Assembly: GCA_025617745.1 (NCBI GenBank)
Contig: CM046861.1
Location: forward strand, 12,114,516 to 12,178,515
Source: Heliocidaris erythrogramma
Lineage: Eukaryota > Echinodermata > Echinoidea > Camarodonta > Echinometridae
Direction: 5' to 3'
DNA: 64,000 nt
Shown piece after piece: positions 1-12,600 of this stretch. Position numbers and translations under genes: made by a program. The notes below the pieces were generated by a model. The model was not told where the DNA came from. It saw only the letters and a program-made list of their open reading frames with translations, and searched no databases. The first letter of the stretch is position 1; each line of letters opens with the position of its first letter.

Positions 1-221
1 AAACATGTCAGTTGAGAACCAGAAGGGCATGAAGTGAAACCTTTTAACAAAGGGTTAGAACCCCTCTGGCTCTCAACACACAATATGTTTCTCCACATTT
101 CTCCTACTAGAATTTTCAAAAAGACTAGTCTATAATTTCTTCTTATCTTGGCCGAAATCATAATTATTTCATCTGTTTTTGCAACAAAATACAATTTTAA
201 AAGCACATCTGTTTTACTCAC

Positions 222-332
222 GTTGAAGATAGGAACAGGTCAGCAAGGTGAAAGAACCTGGCCTTGTACTTAACATGGAAGATAGAGGGCTCAAACATGG
301 CATAAAGCTTGGTGTAGAACTCTGGATACTCT
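222..332 (-). CDS. NOC4L: NOC4L exon 8 (last visible)
   Basis: This is the most diagnostic exon. It reads EYPEFYTKLYAMFEPSIF, then HVKYKARFFHLADLFLSS, the most conserved block of the family. The acceptor is TATAG|A and the donor is TCAAC|GTGAGT. It ends in phase 2, and the next exon lies left of the window. Confidence 0.96.
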
Positions 333-3300
333 CTATAAAAAATAAAAACCAAAATAGACACAGTATTATAAAAATACATCAGTATGTCGCACTCAATACA
401 AATCATACTGCATTATAAAACACATTCAGTGGCGCCAAGGGCACGTGCCCCTTAGTTTTTCTGTGTTGTGATTTTTATCATGGGAGGGGGATACCCCCAT
501 GCACACCCTCAGCTCTCTCGCCGCTGGTGCCCCCCCCCCCCCCCCCATTTCAAATTCCTGGATCCACCACTGACATTCATATATCACTGTCAATATGGGG
601 GGTAGTCGTTTTTTCCAAAGGTTCATATTTCCGAAGGTTCGCAATTCCGAAACACAAATTTCCCATAGCAAAGGGTTTATAATTCTGAAGGTGAAATAGG
701 GTTTGTAATTCCGAACATTTGATGCATTACTCCGAAGGTTCAATATTCCGAAGGTTTGTAATTCTGAAAATACAATAGAGCCCTACATGACTTTTTAGAA
801 TTACGAACCTTCGGAAATATGAACCCTTTTTCATTTTCGGAATAATGAACCCTTTTTTCACTTTCGGAATTACGAACCGTCAGAGAAACGAACCTTCAGA
901 AAAACGAACCTTTGGAATTATGAACCTTCTGAAAAAAGACATGTAACCGTCAGTATTACAGGGTTACTATACTGCACCAATCAAATTTTCAATAACTCAT
1001 CTCTACAGCTCTCAGAAACTGAACTGTAGTATTAAACATGACTACTGATCCAAGAATTCAGCAATGCCAAAATCTGATCACATAAAAGATAAATGAACAA
1101 TCACATGTGTACAATTGATTACATACATGTACAAATTTTCATTTATGTGGAATGCAGTAGTTTGCAAAAGGTATGCTCCACAATTTGTCAAACAGCGTCC
1201 CCCGCCCCCCCCCAACAAACACTCCAATATCTGACCATAAAAATAGTTCCAATTATAACTTGTGTAACTAATTTGCAAAAAAAAACAACTACATATCAAT
1301 TTCTTGGTATTCTAATACATTGTATTATGAGTATAGAATAAAAAATAAGTGTCCTGCGTCGGTTGATGAAAAATACACAAAAGTCAATGATGAATAAGAC
1401 AACCGTTAAGAGATGAAAGAATTCAAATTTTCGCCCATAGGGCTTCATCAGGAATCCTGATCAGGATCAGGATCATTTTCATAAGGATACTGATGAAGCC
1501 CTATGGGCGAAAATTTGAATTCTTTCATCTCTTAACGGTTGTCTTATTCATCATTGACTTTTGTGTATTATGAGTATATGTACACATAATACATGAGAGT
1601 AGAAAAGTGAATACTTACAGGTTATACTGATTGGTGAGAATAAAGAGGCCATTCAAAGCAAGAAGACTGATTGCTCCACCTGTACCCATTCAAATAAAAT
1701 CTTCATTTCAGTTCAATTCAATTTAATTTAATGCATTTTATTTACACTTGCCTATGAAATAGACAAGGAAATTTGACATGCATGTATGTTCACAACTGGA
1801 AGGAAATTTAAGCATAACATGAAACAGCATCTACATAAATAAAGTATTTCACAAAATAACGCGGAAATATGCTTTCATACTGTAGCCCTTGAAAAGCTTA
1901 TTAATCTCCTTTATCACACATTACATGAGAACTCTTCATGATGACGTTTTTTTTAATGAAAATATAAATTTGTCACATATCTAGACCTCTATGCGGTAGG
2001 TAATTTCAAATTTTTCCTTTTCTTTTTTTCTTTTTTCCCCCCTTTTTCATTCTTTCTTGGCATGGAACATTTTTTTTTTTTTTGGGGGGGGGGGGGGCTG
2101 CAGTCCCCAAGCCCCCACCAGTACACCAGTGACTGTAACCTTTGAAAGAGATTCAATACCAACCTATGTCATATGAAGCTGTGAGGAAGTCAGTCAGGAG
2201 AAGGGGCGTCGTCATGTGAGGCATCACATTCTCATGAATATTTATGAGGATCTGTTTGTAGACCGGAGCAGGGAGGGGGAAACGTAAGAAGGCCAGCCAA
2301 GCATTTGTGAAAACTCTGCGATGCTCCTGAGATAGGATGGTTAAAAATACATGTACAGCATTCCTCGGAAAAAATCAGTACAATGAATTAAGAATATACA
2401 GTGGAACCTTGTTATAAAGAACACTGTTATAACAAACTCTCATTATAACAAGGTGATTTTGCTGGTCCCACTTCTTTGTATTCTATAGTTTTTTAGCCCT
2501 TATATACATGTAGCAAGGTTTGATATAAAGTCAAATAGGTAATTTCCTTGGTGTCCGCTAGCTTTTCATAAGGAAACCGCTATTCATAGAAAACCGCTAT
2601 TCATTTAACATGTGCTATGAATAGCAGTCCTTATGAATAGTGGACCTTAAATATGAATGGAGGTCCTTTAATATGAATAGCAAGGTAATTTGCCTATGGT
2701 TTGCTCGCTATTTAGAAGGACCGCAATTCATACAAAACCACTATTCCTTTAGTAACGCATTATGGATAGCGGTCCTTATGAATAGCAGTCCTTATGACAT
2801 AGTTAGCGAAGTTACCCCATTTCCTTGGTACCAAGGAGTTTGTTATAACAAGGTTCCACTGCATGATACAATTAGCGGCAGTATGGACCCATATTTATAA
2901 AAACCGTACTAGTTAACTAACAAGCTGAACATGAAGCTTATGCAGTTAGTTTACAACTAGCTGAGTATGATTCTATGAACATGAGCCCAGTAAATCATAA
3001 TATGACCTTTGTAATATTAAAAAGATTTTTGTAATTTTCACAATAAATGTATTTCATAGTCATCCAACGAAATAAACTACCTTTCTTACACAAGCATATA
3101 TTGTATTAGAAATTTTTTTGAACTTCCAAAAATAGCAAAAATACACAATTTTATAAAGCATTATAAATGTAAGAAGTTTGAACCCCCTGGCACCATTGAG
3201 TGAATACCAAGGTTCTCAATAAACCACTAGGTTTAATCTTGCAAGGATTATAGGAAGGGTGAAAGGCATCAAATGCTTCTCCCCTGCTGGAATCTTGCAT

Positions 3301-6300
3301 TATTTTCTTACAAACTTTTAATTTCAACTGATGATTTCAAGTTTCTATTTCAACCACACTATTAAAGGCCAAACTGTGACCTAAATTCCTCCTTGTTTAC
3401 CCATTCAGTGTACATTTCACAGAATATAGAGAGATAACTTGCTTGTAAATTTCATCCTGCTTGAAAGTGAATTTCACTATTTGATGGACAGGTGGAATGT
3501 GAAATGGTGATATGGTTGTAGATTTCCTGTTGATTTCCAGAAATTCAAATTCCCTGCTAGTGAATTCCATGTACATCCTGCCCTCCAGGTGTGCATGTAG
3601 ATTTCCAGATTCCTTCAAGAGCATTGGCTCCTGGGGAGCGTTTCATCAAGCATTTTGTCAGTGATTTTTACCCACAACTGTTATAAGCTACCAACAAATT
3701 TGTTCTCAGCCAATCAGATCCAAGGATTTCAGTAGCTTATAACAGTTGTGGGTAAAAATCACTGACAAAATGCTTGATGAAATGCTCCCCTTGAACTGCA
3801 TGTTGACTCTTTTTTCTTTCTCTCTCTTCCATGTTTAAATTGGCTTTTCATATTTTTCTTTCTTTGGGCCCTGTTGCAATAAAACTTTGTAACATAAATC
3901 TCGATCGTGACATAAAATTCTCCGCAAAAGCTATGTCTTGGACATTTATGTTTATGTCGTGATTCAGGGATTTATGTCATGAATCATGACATAAAAGTTT
4001 TATGCAACAGGGCCCAGGCCTGATTAGGGAGTTTATACGAACTTGAGCACCAAGTATAAAACTCCACTTCTTTGACTCATGCAAGTGGTGATTTAACATT
4101 TACTCTGGCAACAATTGGCTTTATTTCATCCAAGATATAGGATCGGGGTTAGGGTAAAGGTCGTTATTGGGTTTTAGGTTAGATTTAGCTTTAGGGTTAC
4201 ATGTTGGTAATTGTTTGCTCCAGAAGTGAAAGAACATGTAGGGATTTTCATAGTGGAAAAAGGAAAATGACTGCAGAGCATTTTTAGTCTCAATTCAAAG
4301 AAAAAATAAAAGCAACTACAGTTTTCTAAATCTATGTATATTTATATTCTCTCAATTCTTATAGTTCACAAAACTACTGATAGCTGAACTGCTTACTTTG
4401 AGGATTGTTATCTTTGCTCTTTCATCAGGATCAGGAGCCACCCCCAAAAAGTTGTTGATGCTCTCCTCATCAGTTGGCATGGTAACAGCATGCAAGAGAT
4501 GCACTGTGTTGTTACACAGGCTTGTCAGCTCCATCTAGGGTAAAATTAGCAATGTCATGAAAATATAGCTCCCTGAGGGGTTTCATGGCAACAAACTCTA
4601 AAAAATAGTTGAATTACACCTTAATGCTGACTTTACTACACACCATATCAATAGGCAGGCCATGTGAAAACTAATCACTTTAAAGATCTCCTTTCTAAAG
4701 TTACCATGCATGGAATCTGGCTTATAAACCATGTGAATAGAATAAATAACACCAAAAAGAAAAAACAAAATATATACAAAAAAAAAGAAATATTACTTAG
4801 CAATAATAGATGCAAAGTCTTAACCAACAAGTCATAATAGATAACATGATGAATATGTAAGTACAAAAAGTGTCAGAAGAATAATAATAATAATATTCCG
4901 CTTTTTATATAGTCTCCGGCAGGCTTTCAGGTTGTCAAGAACAACCTTTGTTTGAAAGGTATGTATAAAATTTGCATACATTACCGAAGCGGTCTATTGT
5001 ACCTTGCTAGTATAATATTTTATTCCTTCTTATCGCAAAAATAACATTATCAGGAACCTTCCTTGGTCTTATAATTTTTTTCCATTGCTGGATACGCAAA
5101 CATGGTTTAGCTCATATTACTCTCTAGGACAAAATATTATATATCATCAAATTTTTTACCTGGTTGAGTTTTTCCTTTGATTGCTTTGAGATATGATGTT
5201 GAACCTGCTGCAATACATGCTGTCTCACATCGTCGTACTCCATATATTCCTTAAACCGACCAATCAGATCACTGAATACCACAGTCTTTGACAAAAACTG
5301 AGGCACCAAAAGCTGTAGAAGATCATACAAAGAAATATTTATGGACATAACATTATCATGATATCATGTGATTGAATAGAACCATTCCTCCTCATTTTCC
5401 AATTAATTTTTTTTTTTCAATTTGATTCCTTAATTTTTTAGAAATTGTTTCTGAATACTGCCAAGCGCTTAGGCAATAACAATGTAAATTGTAATATATC
5501 CTACAATTGTATCTTATTCAAAAAGATATTAACAAGATTGAAATACATAGTTCTTTTGAAATTAATCAAATATATGGAAAAACAGATACAGTGAAACCTG
5601 TCTATAAAGACTGCTCAAGGGAGACAAGAAAAGCGGTCTTTATGAGGTGGTCTTTATGTACAGGTTCCTTTAATACACGTTTCAATGAGAAACACTTTTC
5701 AAGAGAAACGAAAATTGTGGTCTTTATAGACAGGTGGTCTTTCTATATAGGTGGTCGCTAAAGCAGGTTTGACTGTATTGGGTTTATATTGAAGAATAAG
5801 AAAAACAGGAGGGGGAAATGCAATCAATCGAGCATCTAGGATACATAAAAGAAGTTTAAAAAGCTATCTCTCCTTATCATTTTGAGAAATGTGAGGATTC
5901 CAAGATCTCACAGTATATTATATACCAATTCTTATGTAGACATGGCCAACCTTTCCCAATAGACCGCTTCTGTAATATATACAAATTTATGCACATATAT
6001 TCTCTGAGCGCCTAGTGACGAGCACCGGAAGCTTTTAGGTTGTCAAGAACAACCTTTGTTTGAAAGGTATGTATAAAATTTGCATGTACCAAAGCGGTCT
6101 ATTGCTTTGAGACAGTTCTTTCTTTGAGCCAGTTTCTTTCACAATGTAATCGCATGACCAGAACTAGTGATTTAATCACTTGACCGGGAATGCAAAGGTT
6201 GTGGGTTCGAACCCCGGCATGGCACATACTGTATGCCCTTGAAGAAGGCATTTTATCTACATTGCTCCTCTCCTCCCAGGTGTACTGGAAAGATGCGAAC

Positions 6301-6644
6301 CTCATTGTGGTTGGATTCAATTGCATGTGCGCGCTTGGCCTACAAACAGGCAACAGGCTGGAATGCTCCCCAGGAGTGGAGAATGTGCAAAATCTAAATA
6401 AGAAACAGCTATTATTATTATTAATTACTAGTAGTAGTAGCAGTATTAGTACAACATTATTTCCGACGTTAGGGGGAATCCTAACAATGTGGTTTATTCC
6501 GTCACAATAGAAATTCGACATTACAGGGAAAGAAACCGTGCGTTAAGGAAGGGCAATGCTAACAATAGGCTGAGATAAAAGGATTCCCCCTAACGCTGGA
6601 AAAAGAGTTATTATTAGTAGTATTATTATTAGTCGTATTATTAT

Positions 6645-6676
<32 letters not shown>

Positions 6677-9600
6677 TTATTATCATTATTGTTATTTTTA
6701 TTATTATTATTATTTTAAGCATGAGACAAATGCAAAGGATACACAAACTATGATATACTCACAGCAACAATATGAATTGGGAAGAAGTAATGTGAGGAAG
6801 AGCCATCTTTTTTGAAGGGATGTTTAGATTCTTCTGCTACAAACTTCATCAGTGTCCTCAGAGCAAGCTCCTGTTGCAGAAAAAATTGCACACACTGCCA
6901 ATTATCATTTATTACATGACGAAATGAAAAGTATGATGATCAAGACCCTGTTTCATAAAAGTAGTTATCAATAAAAATTATTACAAGCTACTGAAATCAC
7001 TGAATTTGATTGGCTGAGAGCAAATTTGTCATAGATTTGTGTTAGTTGTTATAAATAGCAAGTCTTGTGAAACATTATCATATTAAGTATTGAATTTTAC
7101 AAAATGATCATAACAATAACATGTCATGCAAGAAAAAGCTGTAATTTTTTTAGTTAAATACATGTAGGAGTCAAAACCTTATCTCCATCTTGGTCTTTTG
7201 TGTTGTGGTTTTCATGTTCTTCTCTCTTCTGAACTTTTCCTCCCGTTTTTCTCCACTTTCTAGAATCTTTCTTCCCGTTTTTCTTCTTTCTTTTCATCTT
7301 TAATTCCCTCCCTCCTTTTTCCCCCTCCAAATCTCTATTTTTCTTCATATATTTTCTCCCTCTTCATTTCTTTTCTCTCCCTCCTCTGGTTCTCCTCTCT
7401 TCCCCTCTTTTTCTTTCCTCTACCCTCCTTTCTTTTGTGCACCTTCTCTACCACCTTCCATTTTTCTCTCTATCTCTCCTCTTCTTCATTTCACTCCTTC
7501 TACATTTTGTTCTTTGCCACCTTCTCTTTTTCCTTCCCCCACTCCCACTTCCTTTTTCTTCGTCTAATTTTTTTCTCCCCTTCTCCATTTTCTCCCTCTC
7601 CTCGCTTTGCCTTGTCTTTGTTCTCTCCTCTTACATTTTTCTCACAGCCTCATTTATAGTCTTTCATCATCCCTCTTCTTTTTTTCTTCCTCTTTCTCTT
7701 TCTGCCCTTCTCATTTTCTAATCGCTCCAAACATCTTCTTTCTTTTTCTTACACTTGACATCTTCATATGACCTTTGGTGAACCATATCAATACATTTAA
7801 CTTACCTGTAATACAGGCACTGTTACAAACATCCCCACCACATTGCTGAGACACCTGATGGCATCGCTGTACCTCGCCTGCAACCACAGCCGATACTTCT
7901 CCTTGCTGCCAGAAATGCTTGAAGATACAGCCATAGAGTCCTCAGCCAAGAGATGGCAGAAGATCTTAGACGTAGACTGGATGGCAGCACTGGCAATTTC
8001 TTTTTCATCGTGCTGAAGATCACACAGAAGTGAAGAAATTAAAAAAAGATAGATAAAGAGAGAGAGAGAGAAAAAGAGAGAGAAAAAAAAAAGATACAAT
8101 AAGTGAAGATGTCATCATGGTACAGTGGTTTATTCATTTGACTCTGAATCAGGAGGTTGAAGGTTCAAATCCCAGATGGGCACTTATGTGATTTTGCAAG
8201 GCGTTTGCTTTTCTCCATCCAGGTGTTCAATATGCTAAAGGGGCGGGGCTACATATTTGGTTACTCGGCTTTAGATAGGGGAAATGATACCAGGGTGCAA
8301 GGAGCTTTGCAAGTCTCCTGACATGATGGACATTACTCCTAATCCTATACAAGAAGCCATTATTATTACATCACTGACAATGAAAATGAAAGTGAAAGTG
8401 AAGAGACAATGTAGCAGAGTTCTCACTTTGGTATAACACTAGAATTTCATACATGTACTTAACTTGAAATTGAAAAACAAATTAGAAATGTCCATTGCCG
8501 CGCAATGCGAATGTATCCCCCGGCCCACTGGCAGCGATTTGAAGGAGGGACAAAGAACCTCCCCCCTCCCTTCCCTCAAACAAAAGGATGGCGTAGAGAT
8601 TGAAACCAGTGGCCTGGACTATTGCCAACACTAGAAGCAGCATCACCAAAACAATGTGTGTAGATTAGAGTATAATGCATCTCTATAGAAAATTCAAAAG
8701 AAATCTCTCAAGAAATGTGACCAGCAGAGCGCACACAAGATATCCACTAAAATATGACCTTTGATGACCCTATAAAAGACGGAACACTGGGGGCAGCATC
8801 ACCAAAAACTGTAGAGGTCTAGAGTCATCTATGATGAACCTTCATACAAAATCTGAAAGGAATCAGATGACAAATGTGACCTCCAGAGTGCATGCAAGAC
8901 CGCAACCAAAATATGACATTTGACCCTATAAAAAGCAGAGCACTGGGGGCAGCATCAGCTCCATATAAAATCTGAAAGAAATCTGTCAAGAAATGTGGCA
9001 GTTAGAGCGCACAAAAGACATATGATCTTTGACCCTATAAAGAACGGAACAATTAGGGCAGCATTATCAAAAAGTATAAATTTGTACCAAGATACATCTC
9101 CATACAAACTTTGAAAGGAATCCGTCAAGAAATATGGCCTGCAGAGCGCACACAAGATATTGTCGAAAATATGACCTTTGACCTTATAAAGGACGGAACA
9201 CTGGTGGCAGCATCTCCAAAAACTAAAGATGTGTAGATTTGGTAAAGATACATCTCCATACAAAATTTGAAAGAAATCCGTCAAGAAATGCAAAAGAGCG
9301 CACGAAATGGACAAATGACCTTTGACCCTATAAATGACGAAACAATGAGGGCAGCATCACCATAACTAAAGATGTGCAGATTGTACGATGTGGTGCAGAT
9401 GTCTGACGAAATTTCCATTAATGCTGAACAAAAAGTCAATGTAGATGGCACTGAGCCAGTTGACACCTCAACGTTTAGCAATAATGGAAATCTCCACCAC
9501 TGCACCACATCATATAGTTTCGATTATGATTGTATCGCTGACAGCGCGTGCGCCGTCGCACGCAGCCGACATTTTAAATCTGCATGACAAGAGAAAGCAT

Positions 9601-12600
9601 GGATACACCTAGCCCCGGGACGCTGCCACGAAGTGGCAGCATCCTGAGTGAAACCAGTACGATTCGGTGGGTCTCACAATTTACCAATGTTCAAATGACC
9701 ATTGAAAATATGGCCACATAAGTTATTTTTTTAAATTAAAGGATCATATATACGATGCCACTTACCTAAACAGACCTTCCGCAAATCAGCTTTTCCTAAA
9801 AAATGTGTACAATCGATGAATGTCACTTTTTACTCTCAATTTTTGAAACCAGTCCCATTAGCCATGTTGTTGAAGCAGAAGCGAAAATAGGCACTTGCGC
9901 ATGCGCCTATGAATATTTATTACGACGACGGCAGAGTTTTCATCACAGGAATAATGAATATTCATATATCCACTGTGATCCGGCGATCTCTATTCGCTCG
10001 AGCTCCTGCCTGCCACTCGTCTTAATGAATATTCATAATGCTCCCTTCTTGTCTGACGCATGCGCATTGCAAGCAAAACACCGACCTACGGAAGTTTTTA
10101 GTACAGGCTTTTGGAGATAAATAGGCCTTTTTTGTATCATCCTCATTGAAAAGAAAGACGACAGTCAATCGTAAAGTACTGTAAGTACCTAAAGTAGCCT
10201 AAAATCAAATAATGTCATGTTTCATGGCTATCATTTTGACAAACGACCTTGTAATTAAGAGACATCCAAGCAATCAAAGGACTGCTGATCGCAGCCCGAA
10301 CACATAGTGTTCGGGCTGCCGCAGTAAGGATACACCAACATTGGTGAGTTCTCGCAAATTTCTTATGCTATATTTTGCCATTTTTTACACTGTTTACAGT
10401 AAGCAGGGTAAGAAAATGATTTGAACACAAACATTTCAAAAGTTTCCTTAGGAGGAGATGTTGTGGTGAAGAACCTGTCAGTCGCGGAATAATACAAATA
10501 AAGCATGAGAGGTATATTAAAGAAATTCTTGTTCATTTTCAGGTCAAAACCTTAGGTGCGCAGACACATAGGGCTCCCCTTCATACTTGCCGGCACCGGC
10601 TCGCGCGCCCGCCCATACTGCCCGCGGCGTTCGTTAATACCACTGCCATGGTGCCATGACTGCTCCCATGCCACGGCCTAGACCGAAATTTTCTGTCTCC
10701 AGTACGTTAGCCTCTTATTTGGGTAGGGTCGGCTACTACTTGGAGACAGAAGCCGTCCTATCACTTTGCTGTGCAAAATTTGTCTATGGCGTTGTGCCGT
10801 TCTAGTCTCGTACAAGGCAAAATGATTATAAAGGAAAAAATACGATAAATTCATTACGAACTCGTGCACATTAATTTCAAAACGGTTATTTCTTTAACAT
10901 TAAATATGTTTGTTTAGTGTTAAAGAAATAACCGTGTTGAAATCAATGTGCACGAGTTCGTAATGAATTTATCGTATTTTTTCCTTCATAATCATTTTGC
11001 CTTGTACGAGACTAGAAGCTCGGGTAACGGTTTGAATACGGCTGCAGGATTTTCGAACGGAGAAGACCTTGGACCCTGAATTACATGAAAAAGGAGCATT
11101 AAATGGATCATTTGGTCAAATTGGTATGTTGAACAGTTAAGTATATGAATTAGAGCCTAGGCCTTATGATTATTTTAAAAAAAATACAGAGGAAAAATGA
11201 TTTTTTCCTACTGTTCCAGCAGGCACAACCCCATAGGCATAGCCATAGACAAATTTTGCACAGCAAAGTGATAGGACGGCTTCTGTCTCCAAGTAGTAGC
11301 CGACCCTACCCAAATAAGAGGCTAACGTACTGGAGACAGAAAATTTCGGTCTAGCCACGGCCATGCTAGCCTATGGCCATGCAGACATCTCAATCACTCA
11401 TAGCTACATTCCTATACTTCGTGTGTATAATGTAGGCAGTCATACACCTCAACTTTTTAAAACACCACTGCACAAAAGACACCAACATTCACTCAAAATC
11501 GGCATTTAATTTACAAAAACCAACCCCAAAATATTCAAGAAATACAATAAATTCAACTCACCGATGTTGGAAAATATATTTCCAAAAATGAAATCCGTAA
11601 TTTACTGTCGATTCTCGCGAAACGAGCTATCGGAGTCATTGTGTACATTTCCTTGTCGCCGCGGGCGCTGACATCTCCCCAAAAGAGTTTTGTCCTTAAA
11701 AATTCGGTCCCTATATGGCGTACACAGAAAAGTCCCTGATTTTATGTGTGTGCGATCGTAAAGATCGATGTGCGCTTGCGATCCCGAGTTTTTCGTGGAC
11801 AAAAATTTTATTGGCCGATTTTAGTCTAAGACATCGGCAGTATGTAGGTATGTTACAAAAATTTGAGTAATCTTATTTCAAGCATATAATTGATTCCATC
11901 ATATAGAGCTTAATGAAAGCTTCAATTTGATACCTCATTCAGCTCTGTAGCTGCAAAATTAATGAAGTTAGTCATTTTTATGTCGAAAAATGAGCGCAAT
12001 TAATTTCTTTTGTTTTCTATTGTTTTTATAGGAAAAAAAAGTCAAAAGTTGTGATCTCGGACCATCCATTCAAACACAAAAACTTTTATAACTTTCTTAA
12101 AATTAAAGCTAACAAGATGAAACTTTCAGCAATTACAGATAATAACAGTATGAACATTATGTGAAACTGTCTCATAAAAAAACAAAGGATAACCATTAAT
12201 TAATTAATTAATTAGGTGATTATTTTTTCTTTTCGTTCCATATTAAATGTATTTATCTGGTTTTTATATACGTGTATATATATAATATACTGATTTCCGC
12301 TCGAAATCTCTTTTATTTCACCAATCTTATTTTGTAATGTTAGATCAACTGTATATAATATGTTTTGTTTAGTAGTTTTCTCCCTCTCAAACAATTACTT
12401 TAATTAAACGAAAATCTTTTTTTTTAATATATAATATTGTATCATTCGTTTAGGGGGTCTACATCACACAAGCTAACCTTTTTAGTAGATCCCTCCACAT
12501 ATCCTTTTGTCATCTTTCTATGTCATATCCATGTATTCTGTTTTTGCAGTGTTTGTAACTTGTACATATTGTTGTAATTTCATTGTAAATGTGGAATCTG

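Noticed and set aside
6190-6510. Open frames on both strands over 100 codons
   Set aside because: They coincide with a tRNA-headed SINE and an adjacent MITE.
7435-7721. Phe/Ser/Leu-rich open frames
   Set aside because: They lie in a pure CT tract, are low complexity, and have no splice context.
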